From: Pseudomonadota bacterium
GTDB taxonomy: Bacteria; Pseudomonadota; Alphaproteobacteria; Rhizobiales; Xanthobacteraceae
Direction of reading: 5' to 3'
Assembly: GCA_023386885.1 (NCBI GenBank)
Contig: JAEWIX010000095.1
Coordinates: forward strand, 62,001-126,000
Length of the DNA stretch: 64,000 nucleotides
The notes under the pieces were generated by a model. That model ran no database searches, was not told the DNA's origin, and saw only the letters and a list, made by a program, of their open reading frames with translations. A program made the translations under genes and the position numbers. Below, piece by piece: positions 32,560 to 43,766 of this stretch. Position 1 is the stretch's first letter. Each line of letters opens with the position of its first letter.

Positions 32560-34920
32560 ATGACTGTGAGGCCTAATAGGGTCCGCGCGCAGACGATGCA
32601 GTTGTTCGAAACCAAAAAACGGCACCAGGACGAGAGGCTGTCGCCGACGATTTACGCGGCGCTCGTGGATTCCCTTTTCATGAATCCCGCGCCGATGATC
32701 TTTGGCGCCTTTGGTCCTGCCATCGCCGCTGCTGTCGTTGCGGCCGTCACCGGCGACCTCTGGTGCTGGTCGACTGTGCCTCTGTTCATTCTGGTCGGCA
32801 TGGCGCGCGCCTACCAGATGTATCGCTACAAGCAGCGCAATGCCGCCTTGACGGTCAGTGACGCGGTTGCCTGGGAGAAGAGGTATCGGCTCGGGGCGAT
32901 TGCTTACGGCATTGCGCTGGGCCTCTGGGGCATGACGGTTCTGATACGCACGGATGATGCCGCCGCGCACATGCTCTGTACCACGACGGTGGTGGCTTAC
33001 ACCTCGGCTGGCGTCGGCCGGACATTCGGCCGCCCGAACATTTTCCATCTGCAGGTGATACTGAGCCTCGGACCCTTGATGGGTGCGCTGATCTGGTTCG
33101 GCGGGACCTATTACTATGCGCTCGCCCTGCTGAGTTTCGTTTTCTTCGCGGCCATTCGACGGCTGACCTCCAGCCTGCAACGGATTTATCTGAATGCATG
33201 GATCGCGCGCGAGCGCGAGGCCGCGCTGGTCAGCCAGTTCGATACCGCATTGAACAACATGCCGCATGGGCTTTGCATGTTTAATGTCGATGGCCGTCTC
33301 GCGGTGATGAACCATCGCTTCAGCGAGATGATGGGGTTGCCCGGCGAGGTCGTGCTACGTGGCGTTCACGCGCGCGAGATCGTTGCGGAATGCCAGCGCT
33401 CGAAGATCCTCGCGGAAGACAGCGCGCAACTGATTCTCTCAGAGATCGAAAATTCTCAGGCCGGAGAGATCATCACGGTCGAGCCGCATGCCGGAATGCG
33501 CGCCTTGTCGTGGACGTTCCAGCCGATGGCGGGCGGCGGCAGCGTCGTACTGGTCGAAGACATTACCGAGCGGCGGACTGCCGAAGCCAAGATCACGCAT
33601 CTGGCGCGGTTCGACGAACTCACCGGCTTGCCGAACCGGGTCAATTTCCGCGACGAGATCGAGCGCTTGCTTGCCAATGCGCAGGACACGACGTCCGCAT
33701 TACTGTTTATCGACCTCGATCAGTTCAAGCAGGTCAACGATACGCTGGGTCATCCATGTGGTGACCGGCTGTTGTGCATGGTGGCGGACCGGTTGCGCGA
33801 GATGATGCGCACGGACGATTTCGTTGCCCGGTTCGGCGGCGACGAGTTCGTTGTCTTCCAGCGCAACATCACCTCGAACGAAGACGCGGCGAGCCTGGCG
33901 CGGCGTATCGTCGAACGTCTCAGCGAGCGTTACGAAATCGACCTGCATCTGGTGGAGATCGGCGCCAGCGTCGGCATTGCCGTCACGTCACCGTCGATCA
34001 GCGCCGACGTTCTGCTCAAGAATGCGGATATGGCGCTTTATCGCGCCAAGGCCGATGGTCGCGGCACGTTCTGCTTCTTCCGCGACGAAATGGCGGAGAC
34101 GGTGGAAGCCCGCCGCATCCTCGAACTCGATCTGCGGCGAGCGCTCGCCGACGAGGAGTTTGAGTTGTACTATCAGCCGTTGGTCAATCTGAAATCGGGT
34201 CGCATCTCGACGTGCGAGGCGCTGCTGCGCTGGAACCATCCGGAGCGCGGCACGGTCTCTCCCGTGGATATTATCCCGGTAGCCGAGGACATGGGCCTGA
34301 TCGTCGATCTCGGTCGCTGGATTTTGCGCAAGGCCTGCATGGAATGCATGAAGTGGCCGGATGGCGTCAGTGTTGCGGTGAATTTCTCGTCGCAGCAGTT
34401 CCACCAGCGCGATGTCCTCAGCGAGGTTCGTTATGCGCTGGAGGTATCAGGGCTGCCCGCCAAGCGTCTCGAGGTCGAGATCACCGAGTCTTCGCTGTTG
34501 CGCAACACGCAATGGACCCGCCACGCCCTGACGCAGTTGAACAATGAAGGCGTCCGGATTTCGCTGGATGACTTCGGTACGGGCTATTCGAGCTTGAGCT
34601 ATCTGCACAATTTCCCGCTCCATAAGGTTAAGATCGATCGCTCGTTCCTTGAGGGGATCGATACCGATCGTCCGTTGACCTTGCTTCGCGGCGTGGCGCG
34701 GCTCAGTGCCGATCTCGGAATGTCCGTCGTTGTCGAGGGCATCGAGACAAACGAGCAGCTTGAACTGATCAGTGCCGATGGCACGGTCACCGAAGCGCAA
34801 GGATACCTGTTCAGCCGGCCGGTTCCGGCGGCGAGTATCCGTCAGTTGCTAGTCGCTTCGCACGGGCGTCGGTCGCCCGAAAGCAACCTTGTTGCGTTGC
34901 CGTCGCGATCGACGGGTTAG
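32560..34920 (+). CDS. Membrane GGDEF-EAL c-di-GMP protein with PAS domain
   Basis: A 786-residue protein. About five N-terminal helices (residues ~40-205) are followed by a PAS-like domain (~225-335, NMPHGLCMFNVDGRLAVMNHRF). The GGDEF domain has RFGGDEFVVFQ near 423 and an RxxD inhibitory site (RTDD) five residues before it. The EAL domain has CEALLRWNHP near 552, DDFGTGYSSLSYL, VKIDRSF and VVEGIET. Both catalytic sets look intact, so it may make and break c-di-GMP. It lies between tolB and pal on the same strand, an unusual place. The start could also be a later ATG at residue 13. A perfect CTCAGCC/GGCTGAG palindrome lies upstream at 32461-32474. Confidence 0.9.
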   Translation: MTVRPNRVRAQTMQLFETKKRHQDERLSPTIYAALVDSLFMNPAPMIFGAFGPAIAAAVVAAVTGDLWCWSTVPLFILVGMARAYQMYRYKQRNAALTVSDAVAWEKRYRLGAIAYGIALGLWGMTVLIRTDDAAAHMLCTTTVVAYTSAGVGRTFGRPNIFHLQVILSLGPLMGALIWFGGTYYYALALLSFVFFAAIRRLTSSLQRIYLNAWIAREREAALVSQFDTALNNMPHGLCMFNVDGRLAVMNHRFSEMMGLPGEVVLRGVHAREIVAECQRSKILAEDSAQLILSEIENSQAGEIITVEPHAGMRALSWTFQPMAGGGSVVLVEDITERRTAEAKITHLARFDELTGLPNRVNFRDEIERLLANAQDTTSALLFIDLDQFKQVNDTLGHPCGDRLLCMVADRLREMMRTDDFVARFGGDEFVVFQRNITSNEDAASLARRIVERLSERYEIDLHLVEIGASVGIAVTSPSISADVLLKNADMALYRAKADGRGTFCFFRDEMAETVEARRILELDLRRALADEEFELYYQPLVNLKSGRISTCEALLRWNHPERGTVSPVDIIPVAEDMGLIVDLGRWILRKACMECMKWPDGVSVAVNFSSQQFHQRDVLSEVRYALEVSGLPAKRLEVEITESSLLRNTQWTRHALTQLNNEGVRISLDDFGTGYSSLSYLHNFPLHKVKIDRSFLEGIDTDRPLTLLRGVARLSADLGMSVVVEGIETNEQLELISADGTVTEAQGYLFSRPVPAASIRQLLVASHGRRSPESNLVALPSRSTG

Positions 34921-35082
34921 GATTTTCCCAACGGACTGCGCGATTTGATGAGGGACGGCGGCAGTTGCATTCGCTCGCGCTGTATTAACCTTACTACTTT
35001 GATAGCTTTGCACTTTGCTTAAGAAAGCATTAACTTTTGTGAATGCACCGCGCGTTGCTCAGGACTGCGCAGGAAACTCGCA

Positions 35083-35823
35083 ATGAGTCAGGCTGAACAG
35101 ACCCGGAGCCGCCCGTTCGAACGTGGCATCGAACTTCTCGATCGCGTTGACTATCAGTTGGCGGAAACCGACGCCGAGAAGGACGAGATTTATCGGCTGC
35201 GCTATCGTGCCTATCTGCAGGAAGGCGCTATCGTTCCCAACCGTGATCACAAGGTCAGCGATCGTTTCGACGATCTGCCGAACAGCTGGATTTTCGGTGT
35301 GCATCTTGACGGCGAACTCGTCAGTTCGCTGAGGATTTCGGTTGCTTCCCCGGAACAACCGGTTACGCCGTCGGTCGACGTGTTCCCGGAGCTCCTGAAG
35401 CCGGAACTGGCCAAGGGTAAGGTGATGGTCGATCCGACGCGCTTCGTCGCGGAGCCGGCGCGCGCCAGCCGTTTTCCCGAATTGCCCTATATGACGCTGC
35501 GGCTGGCTTATGTCGCGTGCCAGTATTTCAACGCCGATATCGGGCTTGCCTCGGTGAGGGCCGAACACCAGGCGTTCTATCGCCGGATTTTTCTGCGTAC
35601 CCTTGCGCCTCCGCGCGACTATCCCGGTTTGATCAAGCCGATCAGCCTGATGGCCATCGATTTCCCCGAGCAACGAGACCGGGTTTTCGCGCGTTTTCCG
35701 CATCTTCGATCGAGTTACTTTGAGCGGCGCATGCTGTTCGAGCGGCGACATGCAAGAAATCCAGCCATGGTCCGGCTGCCTGAACTGCCGTTCGAACGCG
35801 CTTCGATTGTCCCGAGGTCGTAG
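35083..35823 (+). CDS. FeeM-like N-acyl amino acid synthase/acyltransferase
   Basis: A 246-residue GNAT-fold protein of the FeeM/autoinducer-synthase-like group. DEIYRLRYRAYLQEGAI resembles the AHL-synthase opening. VMVDPTRFVAEPARASRFPELPYMTLRLAYVACQYF, followed by SVRAEHQAFYRRIFLRTLAPPRDYPG, is the FeeM-type core. FeeM proteins join long-chain acyl groups from acyl-ACP to amino acids such as tyrosine. The gene sits between the c-di-GMP protein and pal. The product could be a signal or an envelope lipid; the sequence cannot decide. Confidence 0.75.
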   Translation: MSQAEQTRSRPFERGIELLDRVDYQLAETDAEKDEIYRLRYRAYLQEGAIVPNRDHKVSDRFDDLPNSWIFGVHLDGELVSSLRISVASPEQPVTPSVDVFPELLKPELAKGKVMVDPTRFVAEPARASRFPELPYMTLRLAYVACQYFNADIGLASVRAEHQAFYRRIFLRTLAPPRDYPGLIKPISLMAIDFPEQRDRVFARFPHLRSSYFERRMLFERRHARNPAMVRLPELPFERASIVPRS

Positions 35824-35983
35824 TCAACGACGGCCGGATATCTCGCCGCTCGATCGCGCCGGATTGACCGAACTCCCGATGCTGCCTGCATTTCCAGCCG
35901 TCATTCACTTTGGCGCCATATTTGCTCGCCATTAACCATGGCGTCCGGTTATCGGGGGCTGACGGCATTTGATTGGTTCTGGC

Positions 35984-36011
35984 AACGTCCCATCAAGGTT
36001 GATGGAACGTT
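35984..36011. promoter_or_regulatory. Hairpin in the pal leader
   Basis: AACGT-C-CCATC (35984-35994) pairs with GATGG-A-ACGTT (36001-36011) around a 6-base loop, with one internal mismatch. It lies 62 bases before the pal start, between the FeeM-like gene and pal. It has no T-run, so it may be an operator or mRNA structure rather than a terminator. Confidence 0.35.
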
Positions 36012-36072
36012 CGCTTAACCAACGCCCTGTAGACCGGGTCATCAGACAAATCGTGAGCGTGGAGGCTCCGGA

Positions 36073-36570
36073 ATGACCTATCAAAAGCGATTCCTCCAGG
36101 GATTGAAGCTGGCCGCCGTACTGGCCGTGGCGCTATCGATGGGCGCCTGCGCCAACAAAAACGGACTCGGCGCTGACGGGGCAGGGATGGCTGGCGCGGC
36201 GACGCCGGGCAGCCAGCAGGATTTCGTGGTCAATGTCGGCGATCGGGTCTTCTTCGAGAGCGATCAGACCGATCTGACCCCACAGGCCGTTGCGACGCTG
36301 GAAAAGCAGGTGCAGTGGCTGCAAACCTACAATCGCTATTCTTTCACAATCGAAGGCCACGCCGACGAACGCGGTACGCGCGAATATAACATCGCGCTCG
36401 GCGCACGTCGTGCCCAGGCCGTGCGATCGTTCTTCATCTCGCGCGGTATTCCGGCGCAGCGCATGCGTACCATTTCCTACGGCAAGGAGCGGCCCGTTGC
36501 GGTTTGCAACGACATCTCGTGCTGGTCGCAGAACCGCCGCGCGGTGACTGTCCTGAACGCCAGTTCCTGA
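36073..36570 (+). CDS. pal: Pal, peptidoglycan-associated outer-membrane lipoprotein
   Basis: A 165-residue lipoprotein. The signal ends in SMGAC, an atypical lipobox with Met at -3. The OmpA-like domain has FFESDQTDLTPQAVATLEKQ, then FTIEGHADERGTREYNIALGARRA with the Asp/Arg pair that binds diaminopimelate in peptidoglycan, and RTISYGKERPV. TGGAGG precedes the start. It works with TolB/TolA. A strong terminator follows, separating it from cpoB. Confidence 0.95.
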   Translation: MTYQKRFLQGLKLAAVLAVALSMGACANKNGLGADGAGMAGAATPGSQQDFVVNVGDRVFFESDQTDLTPQAVATLEKQVQWLQTYNRYSFTIEGHADERGTREYNIALGARRAQAVRSFFISRGIPAQRMRTISYGKERPVAVCNDISCWSQNRRAVTVLNASS

Positions 36571-36594
36571 TCCGCTTCATCGCAGGATCGTTTT

Positions 36595-36625
36595 GCCGGC
36601 GCCTTCGGGCGCCGGCTTTGTTTTT
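36595..36625 (+). terminator. Intrinsic terminator of pal
   Basis: A perfect stem GCCGGCGCC (36595-36603) with GGCGCCGGC (36608-36616), a TTCG tetraloop and then TTTGTTTTT. Confidence 0.92.
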
Positions 36626-36818
36626 GATGGCGATCGCATCAGGGGCGGGAACGAAGATCTGATTTTGCCAGATACATCGGTGCGCGCTATCATTTCGCGG
36701 GTGTCCCGGTTGCGACCTGTCCGGGTGATTCGAGTTGAATTCGCGCAGTCACATTTTTGGCGTACTCCGATCTTCAAGCTCAAGTTCCGAAACGGGTCCA
36801 TTCATTCGTCAGGCCAAG

Positions 36819-37826
36819 ATGTCAGTCAGAACTGCAAAGCTCGCGTTTCCTCAGTTCGCGCGTGTCACGATCGTGGCCGCGGCGCTTGCGATGTCCTCCT
36901 CATCGGCGCTGGCGCAACGTTTTGATGACGATGGCGGTGATGCGGCGCTGAGGGTCGAGCGGTTGGAAGATCAATTGCGCCGTCTGACGGGCCAGAACGA
37001 GGAATTGCAGCACCGCAACCGCTTGCTCGAACAGCAGCTCCAGCAATTGCAAGGTGGAGCCGCTGGTGGTCAGCCTGCCGGCTCTCCGCCCGCTCAGCAG
37101 GCAACTCCGGCCGGGTCGGGCTACGGACAGCCGTCGCAGCGTCAACCTTCCTATAATCAGCCATCGATCGCCAGCCAGCCACCGGCTCAGCAGGAACAGG
37201 TGCCGATCGCGCGCGGGCCGGGGCGCGGTGATGCATTCGATCCCAGCCGCAATCCCAACGCGCCGGGTGCGCCACAGGTGCTTGGCTCCACGCGTCCATC
37301 GGGGCCGGCCCCCGGCCAAGGCGCGCCGGTCGGTGCCCCTGGTGGTCGCGATGCCGGAGAACCGCTCAACCTGTCGAACGTCGGGAGCCCGCCGCAGTCC
37401 GATAGCGGAGGCGGGGGAGGCTTGACCACCTTGCCGCCGTCCGCGTCCCCGCGCGACGAGTTCGATCTCGGCATCGGTTATATGCAGCGCAAGGACTATG
37501 CGCTGGCCGAAGAAACCATGCGCAATTTCACCCGCCGTTACCCGAACGACCGGCAGGTGGCGGATGCCCAGTATTGGGTCGGCGAGAGCCTGTTCCAACG
37601 TCAGAAGTACCGTGAGGCAGCCGAATCCTTCCTCGCGGTCACGTCGAAATACGACACCTCCGCGAAAGCGCCCGACGCTTTACTGCGGCTCGGCCAATCG
37701 CTCGCCGCGCTCAAGGAAAAGGAAGCCGCCTGTGCGGCGCTCGGTGAAGTGGCGCGGAAATATCCGCAGGCGTCGCGAGGCATCAAGCAGGCGGTGGATC
37801 GCGAACAGAAGCGCGTGAAGTGCTGA
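36819..37826 (+). CDS. cpoB: CpoB/YbgF, Tol-Pal coordinator of division
   Basis: A 335-residue periplasmic protein. The signal peptide VTIVAAALAMSSSSALA is followed by a trimerising coiled coil (VERLEDQLRRLTGQNEELQHRNRLLEQQLQQLQ). A long Gln/Pro/Gly low-complexity linker (~85-205) leads to C-terminal TPR repeats (DEFDLGIGYMQRKDYALAEETMRNF, DAQYWVGESLFQRQKYREAAESF, DALLRLGQSLAALKEK). I chose ATG 36819, which gives a normal signal; the frame is open further upstream. The linker is far longer than in E. coli YbgF. Confidence 0.88.
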   Translation: MSVRTAKLAFPQFARVTIVAAALAMSSSSALAQRFDDDGGDAALRVERLEDQLRRLTGQNEELQHRNRLLEQQLQQLQGGAAGGQPAGSPPAQQATPAGSGYGQPSQRQPSYNQPSIASQPPAQQEQVPIARGPGRGDAFDPSRNPNAPGAPQVLGSTRPSGPAPGQGAPVGAPGGRDAGEPLNLSNVGSPPQSDSGGGGGLTTLPPSASPRDEFDLGIGYMQRKDYALAEETMRNFTRRYPNDRQVADAQYWVGESLFQRQKYREAAESFLAVTSKYDTSAKAPDALLRLGQSLAALKEKEAACAALGEVARKYPQASRGIKQAVDREQKRVKC

Positions 37827-37938
37827 GCCTGACGGCCTGCACTCATCGAAGCGCGCTCGGGCGATCGAGATTTACGTTGGCTAGGGGCGAGCGCTGGGTC
37901 GTGGCCGCATCATCGGTTCGTCTCGCCTTGCGGTAGCG

Positions 37939-39033
37939 ATGATGTCGGACGATCAATCGCCAATTTCGGCAAGCGAAGCCAAGTCCCTGTTCGCGGAGTG
38001 GAAGCGCGCGCCATCGCTGATCCTTGCGGTGTCGGGCGGCCCCGATTCCGTTGCCATGTTGTGGCTTGCTGCGCGCTGGCGACGGGCGTTGAAACATGGC
38101 CCGCGACTTGTCGCCGTGACGGTCGATCATCAGTTGCGTCCCGAAGCCGGGCGTGAGGCGGTTGACGTGAAGCGGCTGGCGCGCGAACTCGGCATCGAAC
38201 ACCGTACTTTGCGGTGGCGTGGCGCCAAACCTGAAACCGGGCTCCCGGCCGCGGCGCGAGCTGCGCGTTACGCCTTGTTGCTGGAGGCGGCGCGCCGATG
38301 TGGCGCTGCACACATCCTCACAGCCCATACCCGCGACGATCAGGCCGAAACACTTATGATGCGGATGGCCCGTGGCAGCGGCATCGCGGGGTTAGGTGCG
38401 ATGGCGCGGCAGTCGCCGCGTGAAGGTGCTGTCGTTGTGCGGCCACTGCTGGACGTATCGAAGGCACGGCTGCTGGCGACGCTGGACAAGGCCGGGATTT
38501 CATATGCCCTCGATCCGACCAACCAGGACACCAAATACACCCGCCCGCGTTTTCGGGCATTGATGCCGCTGTTGGCAGCGGAAGGCTGCGATGCGCGCAA
38601 TCTGGCACGCCTGGCGGCTCGACTGGCGCGCGCCAACGCCGCGCTTGAATTGATGACAGATGGCGCCGAGCGGTTCCTTATGATCCATGACGGCGGCGCG
38701 CCGCGGCGCGGCTTTGGCTTCGATGCATTTGCCGGACTGTCGGAGGAAATCCGCGTTCGCGTCCTGCTTCGTGCCATCGGCCGCGTAGGCACCGAGGGCG
38801 CCCCCGAATTGGGCAAGGTGGAGGCTTTGGTGGGAGCAATCGAAGCCGCCGGATCGATCGCCTCCAGGCCTGGAGCCATCAAGCCAGGAACCACGGGCCG
38901 GTTCCGGCAAACCCTTGCCGGCGCCGTGATCACCGTTACCAGGGACCGTATTCTGATCGAGCCCGCGCCGCCGCGGCGGAGCGCCGGACCCAGGCGGAGC
39001 GGATCAAAGCGTCGAGCCTCCGTTAGACAATAA
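37939..39033 (+). CDS. tilS: TilS, tRNA(Ile)-lysidine synthase
   Basis: A 364-residue N-type ATP pyrophosphatase that converts C34 of tRNA-Ile(CAU) to lysidine, essential for AUA decoding. The PP-loop is LAVSGGPDSVAMLWLAA near residue 32. DHQLRPEA, AHTRDDQAETLMMRMARGSGIAGL and the late DPTNQDTKYTRPRFR are standard TilS motifs. The protein lacks the full C-terminal domain of E. coli TilS, as is common in alphaproteobacteria. The cpoB-tilS-ftsH order is conserved in this group. ATG 37939 and 37942 are both possible starts. Confidence 0.93.
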   Translation: MMSDDQSPISASEAKSLFAEWKRAPSLILAVSGGPDSVAMLWLAARWRRALKHGPRLVAVTVDHQLRPEAGREAVDVKRLARELGIEHRTLRWRGAKPETGLPAAARAARYALLLEAARRCGAAHILTAHTRDDQAETLMMRMARGSGIAGLGAMARQSPREGAVVVRPLLDVSKARLLATLDKAGISYALDPTNQDTKYTRPRFRALMPLLAAEGCDARNLARLAARLARANAALELMTDGAERFLMIHDGGAPRRGFGFDAFAGLSEEIRVRVLLRAIGRVGTEGAPELGKVEALVGAIEAAGSIASRPGAIKPGTTGRFRQTLAGAVITVTRDRILIEPAPPRRSAGPRRSGSKRRASVRQ

Positions 39034-39203
39034 CCAGAATTGCCATTATTTGAACCGGAATGGCGCTAGGATGCATTCAAGGGCGCCCATATGCGCTAAA
39101 TAGTCCTGACCAGTTCCCTTGGCAGGGGCTGGAGCGACACTTAAATTAAGAATATCCGTCCAAGGCAGGAGGTCGCGTTTCGCGCGGCCACGAAGGAACC
39201 TCG

Positions 39204-41126
<1,923 letters not shown>

Positions 41127-41147
41127 GAGCAGCCGATCTGATCAATC

Positions 41148-41176
41148 AAAACGCGGCGGTGACGCCGCGTTTTTTG
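41148..41176 (+). terminator. Intrinsic terminator of ftsH
   Basis: AAAACGCGGCG pairs with CGCCGCGTTTT around GTGA (41159-41162) and runs into six T residues, 22 bases after the ftsH stop. Confidence 0.92.
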
Positions 41177-41313
41177 TTGCGGCACTTCTGTATTTTGCCG
41201 GCGATAACGCGTTGGGCATCGCTGTCGGCGGGCATCGCGCATAACGTCCATGATCTTGCGCGGCTTGACCTGATCGCAGCTTGCCCCCAGGCATGCGCCA
41301 TGCGGGTTTCTTC

Positions 41314-42060
41314 ATGACATCGTCGAAATTGACCAAGGCTCCGGCCTATTGGGCGAAGGACGCGATCTGGCCGGGCATCGTCGCAATCGGCCCGATGCTG
41401 CCGGGAACGCTGGCGTTCGGCATGGCGTTCGGTGCGCTCTGCGCGCAGAAGCAGTTCTCGCTGGCCGAAGTCGAAGTGATGATGGCTTTTGTCTACGGCG
41501 GGCTGTCGCAGTTCGTCGCGGTGCAGGCGTGGCCGGATCATCTCACGGCGTCGTCGATCGCGACGTTGGCGCTGCTGACGCTCACGGTGAATATCCGTTT
41601 CGGCCTGATGAGCGCCTCGCTGCGGTCGTGGTTCGGGACATTGCCGCACTGGCAATCCTATCCGTCGATGCTGCTGGTGACCGATGGCGGATGGCTGGCG
41701 GCGACGCGCTATCGCGATCACGGCGGCGCCAATGCATGGTTCTTCGTCGGCGGCGGCCTCGTCCTGTATTTCCTTTGGCTTGTCGCCGCGATCCCCGGTT
41801 ACGTGCTGGCGGAACAACTGGCCGATCCGAAGAAGTACGGCGTCGATCTGGCAATGCCGGCTTTCTATGCGGCGATGCTGGTGCCGGCCTGGAAGGGATT
41901 GCGCCGCGCCGTTCCGTGGGGCGTTGCCGGGATCGTCGCGCTCGGCGTGCATTGGCTGGTGCCGGGCTGGTGGTTCATCATCATTGGAGCCATCTCTGGA
42001 GCGGTCAGTGCCGGTCTGATGCTGCCCGATGACGCAACACGCGAGTCGTCGCATGGCTGA
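41314..42060 (+). CDS. azlC: AzlC family branched-chain amino-acid exporter subunit
   Basis: A 248-residue membrane protein of the AzlC/YgaZ family. GIVAIGPMLPGTLAFGMAFGALCAQ and VMMAFVYGGLSQFVAVQAW are the family openings, with about seven hydrophobic helices. It pairs with the small AzlD protein whose gene overlaps its end by eight bases; together they export valine-type amino acids or analogues. I prefer ATG 41314, though ATG 41293 is in frame. The physiological substrate is not shown. Confidence 0.9.
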   Translation: MTSSKLTKAPAYWAKDAIWPGIVAIGPMLPGTLAFGMAFGALCAQKQFSLAEVEVMMAFVYGGLSQFVAVQAWPDHLTASSIATLALLTLTVNIRFGLMSASLRSWFGTLPHWQSYPSMLLVTDGGWLAATRYRDHGGANAWFFVGGGLVLYFLWLVAAIPGYVLAEQLADPKKYGVDLAMPAFYAAMLVPAWKGLRRAVPWGVAGIVALGVHWLVPGWWFIIIGAISGAVSAGLMLPDDATRESSHG

Positions 42061-42370
42061 TGTCTTGCGCAGTGATGTGATGCTCGCTTTCGCGGTGATG
42101 ACCGCGGTGACAGTGGCTGCGCGCCTCGGCGGCTTCTGGCTGATGTCCTACGTGCCGGTGACGCCGCGCGTGCGCCGGATGCTGGACGCGCTGCCGGGTT
42201 CGATCATCGTCGCGGCGGCGCTGCCGGTCGCAATCAATGGCGGCCCTGTGGTGATGTTTGCGATTCTTGCCGCGATCGTGGCCACCATCGTATCCCGCAA
42301 CGACTTCATCGCGGTGATCGTCGGCATGGCCGTTGCCGCGTTGCTGCGTGCCGCGGGTTTCGGCGGTTGA
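42053..42370 (+). CDS. azlD: AzlD family small exporter subunit
   Basis: A 105-residue protein with four hydrophobic helices. RLGGFWLMSYVPVTPRVRRMLDALPGSIIVAAALP is the AzlD/YgaH signature. The start overlaps the azlC stop, which indicates translational coupling. It forms a two-subunit exporter with AzlC. The adjacent TetR-type gene 130 bases downstream is a possible regulator. Confidence 0.9.
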   Translation: MADVLRSDVMLAFAVMTAVTVAARLGGFWLMSYVPVTPRVRRMLDALPGSIIVAAALPVAINGGPVVMFAILAAIVATIVSRNDFIAVIVGMAVAALLRAAGFGG

Positions 42371-42500
42371 CGCGGTCGATCGTCAACTTCCTGCTACCGC
42401 TGGATGATACTGATTCAATGCACAATCAAGGACTTGTCTTTGGCTCTGAATAGGTGTTCACTTCTTCTAGGGATGGACGCATCGGGGACAAGACGTATCC

Positions 42501-43175
42501 ATGGTTTATCGGCGCACCCAACAGGTGGTGAAACGTCTGGCCGCGCGGCGAAGCGCCATTCTGGATGCGGCTCGTGAGGCCGCCATCGAAGGTGGAATGA
42601 GCGCGGTACAGATCGCGCCAGTGGCGACGCGAGCCAACGTCGCGGCCGGTACGGTGTATCGCTACTTTCCGTCCAAAGCGGATCTGATTTCCGAACTGAT
42701 CGCCGACGTGTCGCGCGATGAGCTCGGTGCGATCCGTCGTGCGGCCGACGCTGCTCCCGGCCCCTCATCGGCGTTGGCGGCCGCCGTGACCACGGTCGCA
42801 GTTCACATCGTCTCGAATCGAAAGCTGGCATGGGGGATTTTGGCCGAGCCGGTCGATGTCGATGTCAGCGTGTCGCGGCTGGCCTGCCGTCGCGAGATTG
42901 CCGGCGAGATCGAACTGCGGATTGCGGCTGCGGTGCGTGCAGGACACTTGCCTGCGCAGGACACTGCGCTGGCGGCGACAGCTTTGTTGGGTGCGTTGCA
43001 TGAATCCCTGGTAGGCCCGCTGGCGCCGGCCAACCTGGATGATCCCATCAAACTTCGCGACGCGGTGCAGACCACGACGTTGTTGGCCTTGCGCGCCGTC
43101 GGTGTGATGGACGCGCGGGCGCGTGGCCTGGTGGTTCAATCGGTGCTGCCGGCCAAAATGGCAGTCGGCGCCTGA
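42501..43175 (+). CDS. TetR/AcrR family regulator
   Basis: A 224-residue regulator. The HTH is at residues ~15-60 (RRSAILDAAREAAIEGGMSAVQIAPVATRANVAAGTVYRYFPSKADL), and the C-terminal ligand domain is not recognisable in detail. It is convergent with the cytochrome c gene, 18 bases apart, with only a small CTCAC/GTGAG hairpin between. Its target may be azlCD or itself; this is not shown by the sequence. Confidence 0.85.
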   Translation: MVYRRTQQVVKRLAARRSAILDAAREAAIEGGMSAVQIAPVATRANVAAGTVYRYFPSKADLISELIADVSRDELGAIRRAADAAPGPSSALAAAVTTVAVHIVSNRKLAWGILAEPVDVDVSVSRLACRREIAGEIELRIAAAVRAGHLPAQDTALAATALLGALHESLVGPLAPANLDDPIKLRDAVQTTTLLALRAVGVMDARARGLVVQSVLPAKMAVGA

Positions 43176-43193
43176 ACCCTCACGCGGTGAGAG

Positions 43194-43577
43194 CTATTTG
43201 ATTTTGCCGTCTTTATCGAACTGCGCCAGGAAAGCCCAAAGGTTGTCGATTTCAGACTGCTTGGTGATGCCGGCAAAGGCCATCTTGGTGCCGGGGATCT
43301 TGGCCTTCGGCGCCTTGATGTATTCTTTGAACTCCTTCTCGTCCCATGTAATGCCGGAGTTCTTGTTGGCTTCGGAATAGGAATAACCTTCCACCGATCC
43401 GGACTTGCGGCCATTCAAACCGTTCAGTTCGGGGCCAACCTTGTTCTTGGCGTTCTCGCCGATGGCATGGCAGGCCAAGCACTTGTTGAAGGCAGTCTTG
43501 CCGGCTGCAACATCCTGCGCGTGAGCTGCGGAGATGGCCAACGAGAAGGCGACAGCTGTGATGGTGAAGAGTTTCAT
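43194..43577 (-). CDS. Class I cytochrome c (c550/c2-like)
   Basis: A 127-residue secreted cytochrome. The signal peptide (residues 1-20, ending SAAHA) precedes CLACH (C33, C36, H37), which attaches the heme. Met99 in GTKMAF is the sixth ligand. NGLNGRKSGSVEGYSYSEANKNSGITWDEKEF is typical of mitochondrial-like cytochrome c of rhizobia. It carries electrons between the bc1 complex and oxidases in the periplasm. The start is at 43577. It is divergent from glcD. Confidence 0.93.
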   Translation of the reverse strand: MKLFTITAVAFSLAISAAHAQDVAAGKTAFNKCLACHAIGENAKNKVGPELNGLNGRKSGSVEGYSYSEANKNSGITWDEKEFKEYIKAPKAKIPGTKMAFAGITKQSEIDNLWAFLAQFDKDGKIK

Positions 43578-43766
43578 GGAAATTGTCCCGAGTGGTGTGG
43601 GTGCGTGATGAACAGCGTCCGGACGCGCCTCGCAAAAAAGTTGATCTTTCGCGCGAGAGGCGCGTAAATGTGATGCCACATTAGAGTTGTTCCAGACAAG
43701 CGGGCTATAGTCGTAGGTGTCGCCGCTGCGCTGAAGCACCGTCGTCCCGCTATTCGGAGAGCGTTG

